Part shown: positions 16,301 to 21,952 of the stretch, in pieces
Layout: every line of letters begins with the position of its first letter
How positions within the stretch are numbered: the first letter of the stretch is position 1
Source: Bacteroidales bacterium UBA5349
Lineage (GTDB): Bacteria; Bacteroidota; Bacteroidia; Bacteroidales; Tenuifilaceae
Direction: 5' to 3'
Length of the DNA: 22,282 bases
Assembly: GCA_002410065.1 (NCBI GenBank)
Contig: DHQB01000016.1
Coordinates: forward strand, 1-22,282
Made by a program: the position numbers and the translations under genes
The notes under the pieces: model-generated
What the model was told of the DNA's origin: nothing
Seen by the model: the letters and a program-made list of their open reading frames with translations, nothing else
The model's database searches: none

Positions 16301-16365
16301 CAGGAGGAGTGGAGTACTTTACCCTGGGCACCGACGATTACGCCACGCAAACAGAAATGGTTTAG
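13342..16365 (+). CDS. Primase-helicase-type replication protein (zinc finger, TOPRIM, P-loop ATPase)
   Basis: This is a 1007-residue multidomain protein. The N-terminus has a CHC2/DnaG-like zinc ribbon, C41-PR-C44 and C61-FK-C64. A TOPRIM-like domain follows, with E248 and E250 in QEGEKKA and D299, D301 and D303 in FDSDWD, the metal-binding set used to make RNA primers. The C-terminal third holds a P-loop ATPase: Walker A G725-RSGKS-730, Walker B D772-D773 (VFIDDVR) and a sensor YITTNHA near 806-812, as in SF3 or D5-like helicases of phages and mobile elements. It should prime and unwind the element's own DNA. It is the largest gene of the element and follows the heptamer repeats. The exact helicase family is uncertain. 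Confidence 0.85.
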   Translation: MFIKDDIKETILSRASGKLQDIIADFTELKKDGTSGLKGKCPRCHDEKSLKISTGKQIFKCFKCDFGGNSAVSYLMDGHNKSYPDALKYLADHLNIFIDEPVAAPRGAQPAKRNGKTMSYAQRALAEVGLTFDDVTAKILKDNDTLINHPTFLPGTMDQYGRRVDGDDLIIEYYDLEGREVTYVKKGSNKSEQFFRIRWQNPTLHKDASGNPYKYHSPKGGGTHLYIPQAIRSAYKVGKKIQTLFIQEGEKKAEKCCKHGIMSVGISGIHCIANNNALPAAFQQLIQKCEVENIVLLFDSDWDEISSNIRTGDRVDQRPRTFMQAAINYKHYFRGFFPQGITFEIYFGHVQPGNEKGIDDLLAGKLKGSEDSLTQEINRLMHEKEPVGEHIRLWRVTSWTSDYKFEQLWSLHSAQEFAEKYKSTLQNLPEFTIGKHRWRFREGKFESAQPVENDEQYWQIEEWEDRSGRERKQETFDYANCFNFLKNRGFGRVAMRTAEFCFARLNSKVIYPQEPWQIRDFVTDFTKQVAPKSILNMIFRGGPQYLGPDKLSNLDFVHPSYYQPDRDSQYIYFKETAWKITADRIDEMSINDIDHQVWAENVMHFDAKKVGQPLIEVEKITPEFLKKLPQDKQIHYADHQGSFLYDVSKLGEKCHFLQFLVNTSNFTWRKPEKEITAEDLFENAHHLVAKLCAIGFLLHNYKNKSITKAVVGMDGKQSEVGVSNGRSGKSLVGNAINEVVHQCYIPGKTKNLTDDAFIFDGVTEKHKNVFIDDVRTNFDFEFLFPAITGNMMVNKKGDKRFSIPYESSPKFYITTNHALNGEGSSFRDRQWLVAFSDFYNDQHKPIDDFGVPFFDEWDYNQRNLFYNLMATCVQLWLRFGIVESPDERLEQRRLRQQIGEDFITWADEYFSNNNWLNHPIPRKEMYDNFMDNFPTQRKYITASRFKNKILHYCEFRNYKFNPHKFDPSTGLPLFHDKDGKPVLDDKTGGVEYFTLGTDDYATQTEMV

Positions 16366-16368
16366 CCA

Positions 16369-16605
16369 ATGGAAAGCGTAGCAACATATCTCGATAGAAT
16401 TGCTAGGTATATGGATCAGCGCCCAGCCGATCAATGGATGAGTTTAGAATCGATAACCAAACATCCGCAGCGCTTTATCGATGCCATAAAGTACCTAATC
16501 GATTTTGAGAATAAGCCATATGAGTTTAACACCAACTATACTAAAGTAAGGAGAATTGAATATGTCGCAACAAAAACTATTAAGCCAAATCAGAATGCCA
16601 AGTAG
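16369..16605 (+). CDS. Hypothetical protein, 78 residues
   Basis: I do not recognise this gene. It begins 4 bases after the replication gene's stop and its last 44 bases overlap the DnaA-like gene, so it belongs to the replication operon. The sequence is predicted helical, with aromatic and charged residues (YLDRIARYMDQRPADQWMSL, then FIDAIKYLIDFENKPYEF) and a basic tail. It might be an accessory factor for the neighbouring replication proteins; this is suggested only by position. Confidence 0.6.
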   Translation: MESVATYLDRIARYMDQRPADQWMSLESITKHPQRFIDAIKYLIDFENKPYEFNTNYTKVRRIEYVATKTIKPNQNAK

Positions 16606-17104
16606 GCCTAGCCATTACGTTTACCCAGGCACCACAAGCCTATCTACCCTTGGCGCATCGCAAGTAGTAGAGGCAATGCTTGTTCAGCATGGCAAGGCCC
16701 TTCCGGTTACCGATGGTATAGACTTTATTCTTAGCAAAGTATTTAATGTTGATATTGATAGCCTAAAACTAAAATCCAGAAAGCCCGAAATTGTATTTCC
16801 CCGTCAGGTTGGAATGCTGCTGTTAAGGCTAAGCAATTATTCGCTTTCAAGCGCTGGCGGGTATTACCTAAAGGATCACGCCACAGCCCTACACGCCATT
16901 AATAAAAAGTGTTTTCCCATACTCGAAACTAAATACCCAAAAGATGACTACGATAATCTTGTATGTGCAATCCGAGCATTCCATATGCTCTATCCGCAAT
17001 ATAGTTTGTCCATCCTGCCACGGGGATGGGACAATCCTTATATCAAAATTCATAAACCACTCCCAGGGCACGGAGAGCAGTCTCGAACGGTGTCGGCGCT
17101 GTAA
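16562..17104 (+). CDS. Stand-alone DnaA domain IV-like DNA-binding protein
   Basis: The 180-residue product has, at about residues 55-115, the pattern of DnaA domain IV, which binds DnaA boxes: VFNVDIDSLKLKSRK, then IVFPRQVGMLLLRLSN and YYLKDHATALHAINKK. The signature RDHST(V)xHA appears as K104-DHAT-A-L-HA. The AAA+ ATPase domain of true DnaA is absent. It may therefore bind an origin of the element, or compete with the host's DnaA, without melting DNA itself. The start at 16562 is chosen because AGGAG lies shortly before it; an ATG two codons upstream is also possible. The last 160 bases overlap a zinc-finger frame. Confidence 0.7.
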   Translation: MSQQKLLSQIRMPSRPSHYVYPGTTSLSTLGASQVVEAMLVQHGKALPVTDGIDFILSKVFNVDIDSLKLKSRKPEIVFPRQVGMLLLRLSNYSLSSAGGYYLKDHATALHAINKKCFPILETKYPKDDYDNLVCAIRAFHMLYPQYSLSILPRGWDNPYIKIHKPLPGHGEQSRTVSAL

Positions 17105-17147
17105 AGGCAAAGGGCTAATTAAACTAAAAATTGAGGAGGTAAAGTAA
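16944..17147 (+). CDS. Small zinc-binding protein with two CxxCxGxG motifs
   Basis: This frame contains C22-PSC25-HGDG and C50-RRC53-KGKG, the paired CxxCxGxG knuckles of the DnaJ zinc centre, in a protein of at most 67 residues without a J domain. Such mini zinc proteins often occur next to replication genes in phage-like elements; their role is not known to me. The start is uncertain. The only ATG (16944) lies deep inside the DnaA-like gene, giving a 161-base overlap, and translation may begin nearer to C22 at a non-ATG codon. It stops one base into the next gene's ATG, and GAGGAGG before that junction is a strong ribosome binding site. Confidence 0.6.
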   Translation: MTTIILYVQSEHSICSIRNIVCPSCHGDGTILISKFINHSQGTESSLERCRRCKGKGLIKLKIEEVK

Positions 17148-17329
17148 TGGATGAACTAGGAGAAATAGTAACCCACGAGCTACAGCATCAGGTGGATGAG
17201 CTAATGGCCAGCGCCATTATCCGCCAGCTACAGGAGGCAGGCTTTACGCCCGACGATATGATTAGAGTGCTGCAAATGGCCCGACAAAAGTTTGAGGCCA
17301 TGAAGCAAAAGGACAAGAGTACTAAGTGA
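17147..17329 (+). CDS. Hypothetical protein, 60 residues
   Basis: I do not recognise this gene. It is a short helical protein with an acidic N-terminal half and a basic end (MARQKFEAMKQKDKSTK). Its start is unusually well supported for this phylum: GAGGAGG lies 7 bases before the ATG, which overlaps the preceding TAA by one base. The region from FTPDDMIRVLQMARQ resembles a small helical bundle. It lies between the zinc protein and the HNH gene in the same operon. Confidence 0.6.
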   Translation: MDELGEIVTHELQHQVDELMASAIIRQLQEAGFTPDDMIRVLQMARQKFEAMKQKDKSTK

Positions 17330-17330
17330 T

Positions 17331-17966
17331 ATGGAACTAGCAAAGCAATATAACAAAATGGAACTGTGCGATTTTATTCGCCAGTACTACCCCAACCATA
17401 GGGCTAAAGATCTATCCCTTGCAACCGGCCTGCCCATTAGCAAAATATACAGGATTGCTCACAAAATGGAAGTTAAGAAAAGCCCCGAATTTCAGGCCGA
17501 ACTACTTAGGCTTGAAGCCGAAAGAATAAAGCGGGTTGGCGCAAAAACCCGATTTAAACCCGGTAACGTTCCACCAAACAAAGGAAAAAAAATGAGAGCC
17601 GAAGTGTACGAAAAGGCAAAGGATACTATGTTTAAAAGTGGGCACAAGCCTCACAACACCAAGCCTATTGGTGCCGAGGTGATAACTATTGATGGCTACA
17701 TTAAAGTGAAAATTGCCAACCCCAGCACCTGGGAGCTAAAGCATAGGCTAATTTGGCAGGAAGCTAATGGGCCAATTCCTAGAGGTTACAACGTTCAGTT
17801 TAGGGATGGCAATACTACCAACACAAATATAGATAACCTATACCTCATTAGCCGCAGCCAGCAGATTGCCCAAAACTCCATAGTTCGTTATCCGAACGAG
17901 ATACGAAAAGCCATATACCGTGTAAGCAAACTTAAAAAAACCATTAAGCAGTATGAAACAGATTAG
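17331..17966 (+). CDS. HNH-endonuclease-family protein with altered catalytic pair
   Basis: This 211-residue protein has three visible parts. There is an N-terminal helix-turn-helix (about 24-46, RAKDLSLATGLPISKIYRIA). Two glycine/proline DNA-binding motifs follow (FKPGNVPPNKG at 75-85 and FKSGHKPHNT at 101-110), then an HNH domain from H138 (KHRLIWQ) to N169. The usual HH-D core reads Q156-F157-x-D159, followed by the conserved N164 and N169-L. The first catalytic histidine is thus replaced, although D159 and the asparagines remain. It may be a DNA-binding protein with weak or no cutting activity, or an active phage variant that uses H138. Such genes can be homing endonucleases or packaging-associated. 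Confidence 0.75.
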   Translation: MELAKQYNKMELCDFIRQYYPNHRAKDLSLATGLPISKIYRIAHKMEVKKSPEFQAELLRLEAERIKRVGAKTRFKPGNVPPNKGKKMRAEVYEKAKDTMFKSGHKPHNTKPIGAEVITIDGYIKVKIANPSTWELKHRLIWQEANGPIPRGYNVQFRDGNTTNTNIDNLYLISRSQQIAQNSIVRYPNEIRKAIYRVSKLKKTIKQYETD

Positions 17967-18213
17967 CATCGATGCGCTTAACGCGCATCTTTTCGAAGCT
18001 ATTGAGGGACTAAAAAACAACAACGACCCGCTTGCTTCGCCAAACGAAAAAATGAGCATTGAAACGGCCAAGGCCATAGCCGATTTGGGTAAGGTTGTAG
18101 TTGAAGGGTATAAGGTAAAAGCCCAGGTAATAAGCATGGCTCAAAAGGCCGAAAACCCAACCCTATACAAATCGCTGGCCGAGGGATCTGGAATTATTAA
18201 CGAAAACAAATAA
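17953..18213 (+). CDS. Hypothetical protein, 86 residues
   Basis: I do not recognise this gene. It overlaps the HNH gene by 14 bases. The protein is almost entirely helical (ISIDALNAHLFEAIEGLKNN, then ETAKAIADLGKVVVEGYKVK), with no cysteine and no membrane segment. It looks like a small adaptor or capping protein, but this is only an impression. It is one of the last genes of the packed phage-like operon before the cassette-type layout begins. Confidence 0.6.
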   Translation: MKQISIDALNAHLFEAIEGLKNNNDPLASPNEKMSIETAKAIADLGKVVVEGYKVKAQVISMAQKAENPTLYKSLAEGSGIINENK

Positions 18214-18220
18214 CAGCGCC

Positions 18221-18418
18221 ATGACTATAGACGAATTATTAGAAGAGATAAGGATTTTGAAAGAAACCTATCCCGATGTAGGCAGGCTTAAACTCATGCG
18301 AAAGTCGAAAAAAGGAAACATAAAAGAGCTTGTTGCCCTGGATAAGAAAAACATAACAAACGGTTTTTTTAGCACCACTGGCGTGGTGGCTGAATTTGAT
18401 TCAATTAGGAACTACTAA
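18221..18418 (+). CDS. Hypothetical protein, 65 residues
   Basis: I do not recognise this gene. It starts 8 bases after the previous stop. The sequence is charged and helical at first (TIDELLEEIRILKETYPDVG) and then probably forms strands (GFFSTTGVVAEFDSI). It is the last gene whose spacing fits the dense operon; the next gene lies 26 bases on and ends in the first attC-like site. Confidence 0.55.
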   Translation: MTIDELLEEIRILKETYPDVGRLKLMRKSKKGNIKELVALDKKNITNGFFSTTGVVAEFDSIRNY

Positions 18419-18443
18419 TTCACTTCACAAAATTTAGGTACTA

Positions 18444-18677
18444 ATGTCAGCATTTCAACAAATAGCAATTAGAGAACTACCCACATGGGTAAGTGTATTC
18501 AAGGCTGATGGTATGGATAAAGAGGAGATGCTTTCAGAACTGGAACTGATAGACGATTTATTGGTTCTTATGAAATCAAAATCCCTTCTTAATCGCAAAA
18601 AGAATTTAAAAACCCAACTCGAAGCGAGGATAGGATTAGAACTTGGCCATAAGCCTGCCAATCTTAATAGGCGATAA
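18444..18677 (+). CDS. Hypothetical protein, 77 residues, gene next to the first attC-like site
   Basis: I do not recognise this gene. The product is helical with alternating acidic (EEMLSELELIDD) and basic (SLLNRKKNLKTQLEARIG) stretches. Its TAA stop lies within the GATAAC box that begins the first attC-like site, as is common for the last codon of integron cassette genes. No partner GTTATCGCC-like start is found upstream, so I cannot say whether it is the first cassette or a resident gene to which the array became attached. Confidence 0.5.
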   Translation: MSAFQQIAIRELPTWVSVFKADGMDKEEMLSELELIDDLLVLMKSKSLLNRKKNLKTQLEARIGLELGHKPANLNRR

Positions 18678-18803
18678 CGGTAAATTGTTTGTTGTCGTTG
18701 CGGATTTCGAAGCACGTCATTGTCCGCAGGACATGACGGACGAGAAGGGAGCAAAGACAACGCATAGCACCGACACCGCAATGCAATAAACAAAATGTTA
18801 GCG
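18672..18803 (+). repeat. attC-like site 0
   Basis: The site has an R'' box CGATAAC and R' box GTTAGCG (18797-18803). The arms are 18685-18703 and 18776-18793 (TTGTTTGTTG...TTGCGG against CCGCAATGCAATAAACAA), identical except for two G/A differences and one extra T at 18695. The long loop contains its own hairpin, CGTCA(t)TGTCC-GCA-GGACATGACG (18715-18738). Predicted cassette junction between 18797 and 18798. Confidence 0.6.
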
Positions 18804-18847
18804 GTTCGGGCTTTTAATCAGATAATTAACTTTTAAAATAACATAAA

Positions 18848-19066
18848 ATGAAAAATAAAAAATTACAAATTGATGTTGTTGGATTCGTTGATGATTTATC
18901 AATGGTCGAATGTAAACTAATAGTTGACGGACGAGCTGGACTTTTTTATATGTCAAAATCGAACTACGAAGCCTTTAAATTTGACGGTGTATTTATCCGA
19001 GATGGCAAAGAAAAAGACAGTGCAAATGTAATTAATACTACTCATGTTTTCGAAGAACGCTGTTAG
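18848..19066 (+). CDS. Hypothetical cassette protein, 72 residues
   Basis: I do not recognise this gene. The protein looks like a small beta-rich fold (LQIDVVGFVDDLSMVECKLI, then GRAGLFYMSKSNYEAF) with a charged turn and a final cysteine. It is the only gene of its cassette, starting 50 bases after the recombination junction and ending just before the next attC-like site. Codon use is AT-richer than in the replication operon. No promoter is visible in its short leader, so it probably depends on read-through from upstream. Confidence 0.6.
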   Translation: MKNKKLQIDVVGFVDDLSMVECKLIVDGRAGLFYMSKSNYEAFKFDGVFIRDGKEKDSANVINTTHVFEERC

Positions 19067-19072
19067 CCTGAC

Positions 19073-19169
19073 CGCTAACGGCTGGTTGTGTGGCAAGTAA
19101 GCCCCACCAAGTCGAATCGAATTAAAACAACCCGCTAACAGGGCTTATTGGCTACACAACTTGTTAGCG
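19073..19169 (+). repeat. attC-like site 1
   Basis: R'' CGCTAAC (19073-19079) and R' GTTAGCG (19163-19169) are exact inverse complements. The arms are 19086-19104 and 19141-19159 (TTGTGTGGCAAGTAAGCCC against GGGCTTATTGGCTACACAA), 16 of 19 positions matching; two of the three differences are G.T pairs. The AAGCC/GGCTT core is that of classical L boxes. Junction between 19163 and 19164. Confidence 0.7.
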
Positions 19170-19198
19170 TTTAGTATGAGCGGATTGAAACTAAAATT

Positions 19199-19978
19199 AT
19201 GGATAAAGTAAAACATAGCATTGGGTTAATTAGAAAGGCAGAAAAACTTGCCCTTACCTATAACGATTTTGGGTTTCATTTAGCCTTTTCGGGGGGGAAG
19301 GATAGCCAAGTTATCTACGAATTGGCTAAAATGGCGGGGGTAAAGTTTAAGGCATATTTTTATAAAACCTCCGTTGACCCAAGGGAACTGCTTTCGTTTA
19401 TCCGTTCAAACTATCCAGACGTGGAATGGGTGCGCCCAAAAATGACAATGTACCAACTAATATACAAAAAAGGTATGTTGCCATTAAGACAGGCTAGGTT
19501 TTGCTGTGAATTTCTAAAAGAGCGAAATGGCGTTAATGCAGTTGTTATAACTGGAATAACAGCCGATGAAAGCGCAAAAAGAGCCAAGCGCAAAGAGCAA
19601 GAAATGAGTTGCGTGAAAGGGCAAGACAAAGTTTTTATACATCCAATTTTGAACTGGACTAAAGCCGAAGTTATCCAGTTCCTAAACGAAAGGAATATTG
19701 AAAAATGTTCGCTTTACGAAATACAGGAGCGCATAGGTTGTGTTGGTTGCCCAATGTCGCCAAAAACTATGAGGAGAGATTTTAGAAATATGCCAAACTT
19801 TAAAAAGGCTTATATAAACACAGTTCAGAAATTAATAGATGAAAAGGGCAAGTATAGCGAGTTTCCAAGTGCGGAAGATGTTGTAGACTGGTGGGCAAGC
19901 GGAATGAGCCGAAAACAATGGCTTGCCAATAAACTTCAATACACAATCGAATATACAGAACAGTCAAGCGAATATTAA
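19199..19978 (+). CDS. PAPS-reductase-family PP-loop protein (phage/cassette type)
   Basis: This 259-residue protein of the adenine nucleotide alpha-hydrolase fold has the PP-loop S31-GGKDS-36, which binds ATP or PAPS phosphates. It is followed by the family's GITADES loop (119-125). Cysteine pairs C102-C103 (RFCCEFLK) and C181-x2-C184 (GCVGCPMS), plus C170, could hold an Fe-S cluster or do thiol chemistry. The family includes APS/PAPS reductases of sulfate assimilation, tRNA sulfur enzymes and DndC-type DNA-sulfur proteins. A lone copy in a mobile element is unlikely to serve sulfate assimilation, and a nucleic-acid or nucleotide modification role is a guess. No dndD or dndE neighbours are seen. 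It is the sole gene of its cassette. Confidence 0.8.
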   Translation: MDKVKHSIGLIRKAEKLALTYNDFGFHLAFSGGKDSQVIYELAKMAGVKFKAYFYKTSVDPRELLSFIRSNYPDVEWVRPKMTMYQLIYKKGMLPLRQARFCCEFLKERNGVNAVVITGITADESAKRAKRKEQEMSCVKGQDKVFIHPILNWTKAEVIQFLNERNIEKCSLYEIQERIGCVGCPMSPKTMRRDFRNMPNFKKAYINTVQKLIDEKGKYSEFPSAEDVVDWWASGMSRKQWLANKLQYTIEYTEQSSEY

Positions 19979-20108
19979 CGCTAACGGCTATTGTATGAGT
20001 AGTAGCCGATTGAAAGCAAAAAGTATCGAATTAGAAACTAAATTAATAAATAGTAATAGCCATAAAAATAAGCACTGCAACGGCTATTACTTATACAAAT
20101 TGTTGTGG
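19979..20108 (+). repeat. attC-like site 2
   Basis: R'' CGCTAAC (19979-19985) and R' GTTGTGG (20102-20108). The arms are 19991-20007 and 20082-20098 (TTGTATGAGTAGTAGCC against GGCTATTACTTATACAA), 15 of 17 matching, with both differences G.T pairs. A second copy of the arm at 20053-20061 (GTAATAGCC) can pair perfectly with 20082-20090, offering a competing fold. Junction between 20102 and 20103. Confidence 0.65.
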
Positions 20109-20122
20109 TGCGTTATTGAGCG

Positions 20123-20356
20123 ATGGAATTAACAGCAGAACAAATTAACGAACACATTGAAAAGTTTACACCTATCTACAAAGATGGGAAAGAGATTAAC
20201 CCAATACCAAAAGATAGAAAAGTAACTGTATGGTGTGAGGGAACTAATGAAGAAGGATTTGCTTGTAATGTAACGGCAGATGAAATGGGATTAGAAGTCT
20301 TAATTGCAAAGTCTTGGATTTATGAAGATGAATTGCAAACCCTGTGCGGTGGCTAA
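20123..20356 (+). CDS. Hypothetical cassette protein, 77 residues
   Basis: I do not recognise this gene. The protein is acidic, with a helical start (ELTAEQINEHIEKFTPIY) and a probable beta-rich second half (KVTVWCEGTNEEGFACNV), and three cysteines including one near the end (LCGG). It begins 20 bases after the junction in site 2 and ends at the reduced site 3, so it is the single gene of its cassette. No promoter is seen in the leader. Confidence 0.6.
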   Translation: MELTAEQINEHIEKFTPIYKDGKEINPIPKDRKVTVWCEGTNEEGFACNVTADEMGLEVLIAKSWIYEDELQTLCGG

Positions 20357-20360
20357 TGCA

Positions 20361-20378
20361 CCACAACGTGTGTTATGC
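20361..20378 (+). repeat. attC-like site 3, reduced to 18 nt
   Basis: R'' CCACAAC (20361-20367), a GTGT spacer and R' GTTATGC (20372-20378) with no long inverted repeat between them. Identification rests on the cassette ends: 20102-20115 pairs with 20354-20367 at 13 of 14 positions, and GTTATGCAA pairs with TTGCATAAC at the far end of the next cassette. It may be a deleted, inactive site. Confidence 0.5.
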
Positions 20379-20415
20379 AATCGGCTTTTTTACTAAACTA
20401 TTAAAATATAATTAT

Positions 20416-21072
20416 ATGGGATTAAATTTGAGTAAAGGAAATATGTACGAGTTTATTACTCACACATGGAACACGATTAAAGGCGAATGTTTCCATGACT
20501 GTTCATATTGCTATATGAAACGCTGGGGCAAATTAAAGCCTGTGCGATTTGATGAAAAAGAACTTAAAACAGACTTAGGAACTGGAAACTTTATTTTCGT
20601 TGGTTCGAGTTGTGATATGTTTGCCGAGAACATACCTGATGAATGGATCAATAAAACCTTGGAACATTGCCAAAAATTTGATAATAAATACCTATTCCAG
20701 ACTAAAAACCCAAAACGAATACTAAATTATAAATTACCTAAATCGGTTATTTGCACAACCATTGAAAGTGATATGTTTTACAGCGAAATAATGGCAAATA
20801 GCCCGAAACCTTATTACCGTGCAAAATATATGAAAATGCTTTCGGATTGTGGATTTGAAACATTTGTAACAATTGAGCCTATTTTAGATTTTAATTTAAA
20901 CACAATGGTTGACTTGCTAAAACAATGCAACCCTGAGCAGGTGAATATCGGGGCAGATAGCGGACGAAATAACTTACCTGAACCAAGTAAATCAAAAGTT
21001 TTACAATTGGTTTCGGAGTTGCAAGAGTTCACTATTATTCACAACAAATCGAACTTGCAGAGGCTTCTTTAA
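20416..21072 (+). CDS. Radical SAM protein, phage Gp37/DUF5131-like
   Basis: The 218-residue product, started at ATG 20416, has the radical SAM cluster motif C25-FHD-C29-SY-C32 (CxxxCxxC), which holds a 4Fe-4S cluster that splits S-adenosylmethionine. FVGSSCDMFAENIPDEW, then LFQTKNP and the strand-turn motifs TTIESD and TIEPILDF are typical of the short phage family (Gp37/Gp68, DUF5131). The substrate is unknown; small radical SAM proteins of phages have been linked to nucleic-acid or nucleotide chemistry in general terms only. An in-frame upstream extension to 20344 would read through the cassette junction and is rejected. It is the only gene of its cassette. Confidence 0.8.
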   Translation: MGLNLSKGNMYEFITHTWNTIKGECFHDCSYCYMKRWGKLKPVRFDEKELKTDLGTGNFIFVGSSCDMFAENIPDEWINKTLEHCQKFDNKYLFQTKNPKRILNYKLPKSVICTTIESDMFYSEIMANSPKPYYRAKYMKMLSDCGFETFVTIEPILDFNLNTMVDLLKQCNPEQVNIGADSGRNNLPEPSKSKVLQLVSELQEFTIIHNKSNLQRLL

Positions 21073-21078
21073 GCTGTT

Positions 21079-21171
21079 GCATAACGGCTGGGGGTTGGGC
21101 TAGTAAGCCCTGACAGACTTTCGAGAACCCTATACAGCCAGCGGGCTTATTAGCTTAACCCCGTGTTACCG
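21079..21171 (+). repeat. attC-like site 4
   Basis: R'' GCATAAC (21079-21085) and R' GTTACCG (21165-21171). The arms are 21091-21110 and 21143-21162 (GGGGTTGGGCTAGTAAGCCC against GGGCTTATTAGCTTAACCCC), 17 of 20 matching, and all three differences are G facing T. This is the clearest stem of the array. Junction between 21165 and 21166. Confidence 0.7.
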
Positions 21172-21232
21172 CTCGTTTTTTATTTAGAATCAAATTAAAT
21201 TAGAAATATTTTGAAAATAATTACAAAAATAC

Positions 21233-21263
21233 TTGCAAAATAGTAAAATGCGTTGTATCTTTA
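21233..21263 (+). promoter_or_regulatory. Promoter inside the three-gene cassette
   Basis: A -33 TTG (21233-21235) and -7 TATCTTTA (21256-21263) are 20 bases apart, close to the Bacteroidota consensus. It would start transcription near 21270, about 25 bases before the first gene of the cassette, so this cassette need not rely on an array promoter. Confidence 0.55.
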
Positions 21264-21294
21264 CATCATAATAATAACAATAAAATTTACAACG

Positions 21295-21714
21295 ATGGAA
21301 TACACAGCAAAACAAATCGAAAACGCAAAGAGAAACTACAACGCAATGTTGAAAATGCAAACTCTTTCTGATTATGATGTTGAAAACATTGGTAGAAACA
21401 CAGCAGAGCAAAGAATGGATTACCATAACAGAATTGTAAGCGAAATACTTGCTGGCAACAAAGAATTAGAGAAAGAATGGAAATTATTCTTTTTGAAAGA
21501 AGAAGTAAAAGCAGACCAAAAAGCAGCCGAAAGCAAAGCAAAATTAAACGCAAACAAAGAAGCATCAGCTGATATTTTAGCACCGATTAAAGAAATGAAG
21601 AAAATAGGCGAATTTGGCAAATGGTTAAATACTTCTGGAAACAAATTTCGCAAAGAACATTTTTCAAAAAAATATACTCAAGAATCAGTTAACGCATTTT
21701 TAACAACTTTATAA
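21295..21714 (+). CDS. Hypothetical cassette protein, 139 residues (first of three)
   Basis: I do not recognise this gene. The protein is highly charged, lysine-rich and almost wholly helical, with a likely coiled coil at about 60-105 (KELEKEWKLFFLKEEVKADQ, then AAESKAKLNANKEAS). The C-terminal part, IGEFGKWLNTSGNKFRKEHF, ends in a short helix. ATG 21295 follows the predicted promoter and lies 14 codons inside a longer open frame. Its N-terminus (MEYTAKQIENA) resembles that of the cassette gene at 20123 (MELTAEQINEH), possibly by chance. It is followed by two small genes within the same cassette. Confidence 0.6.
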   Translation: MEYTAKQIENAKRNYNAMLKMQTLSDYDVENIGRNTAEQRMDYHNRIVSEILAGNKELEKEWKLFFLKEEVKADQKAAESKAKLNANKEASADILAPIKEMKKIGEFGKWLNTSGNKFRKEHFSKKYTQESVNAFLTTL

Positions 21715-21724
21715 AACTAAAAAA

Positions 21725-21952
21725 ATGAGAACAAAAGACAAAAAAGGGCTTTATTTCCAAGGTGATTTTAAAGCAGGTAATTACAACGATGCAGTTAAAG
21801 AATTGTATCAATTAAATGAAATTCCAAGCGGTTTTTGTGTAAATGAAGATTACGAAGCGGATGGGTACAGCGTAGTGGATGGTAATGGAATACAGCATAT
21901 TTACGAACTTTCACCAAAAGAATTTTATAACGCATTTATGAAATTAGAATAA
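21725..21952 (+). CDS. Hypothetical cassette protein, 75 residues (second of three)
   Basis: I do not recognise this gene. The protein is acidic with aromatic residues and a probable alpha/beta fold (GLYFQGDFKAGNYNDAVKEL, then GYSVVDGNGIQHIYELSPKE). It follows the first gene by 10 bases and its TAA overlaps the ATG of the third gene by one base. This coupling suggests the three products are made together and may work together, as small two- or three-part defence or toxin modules do, but no such family is recognised. Confidence 0.6.
   Translation: MRTKDKKGLYFQGDFKAGNYNDAVKELYQLNEIPSGFCVNEDYEADGYSVVDGNGIQHIYELSPKEFYNAFMKLE

Noticed and set aside
19923..20132. 69-codon plus-strand frame running through attC-like site 2
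   Set aside because: It consists of the end of the PP-loop gene in another frame plus the recombination site; the cassette structure explains the sequence better.
20344..20415. Longer N-terminus for the radical SAM protein
   Set aside because: The extra 24 codons cross the cassette junction and the preceding gene's stop region; ATG 20416 gives the usual family start.
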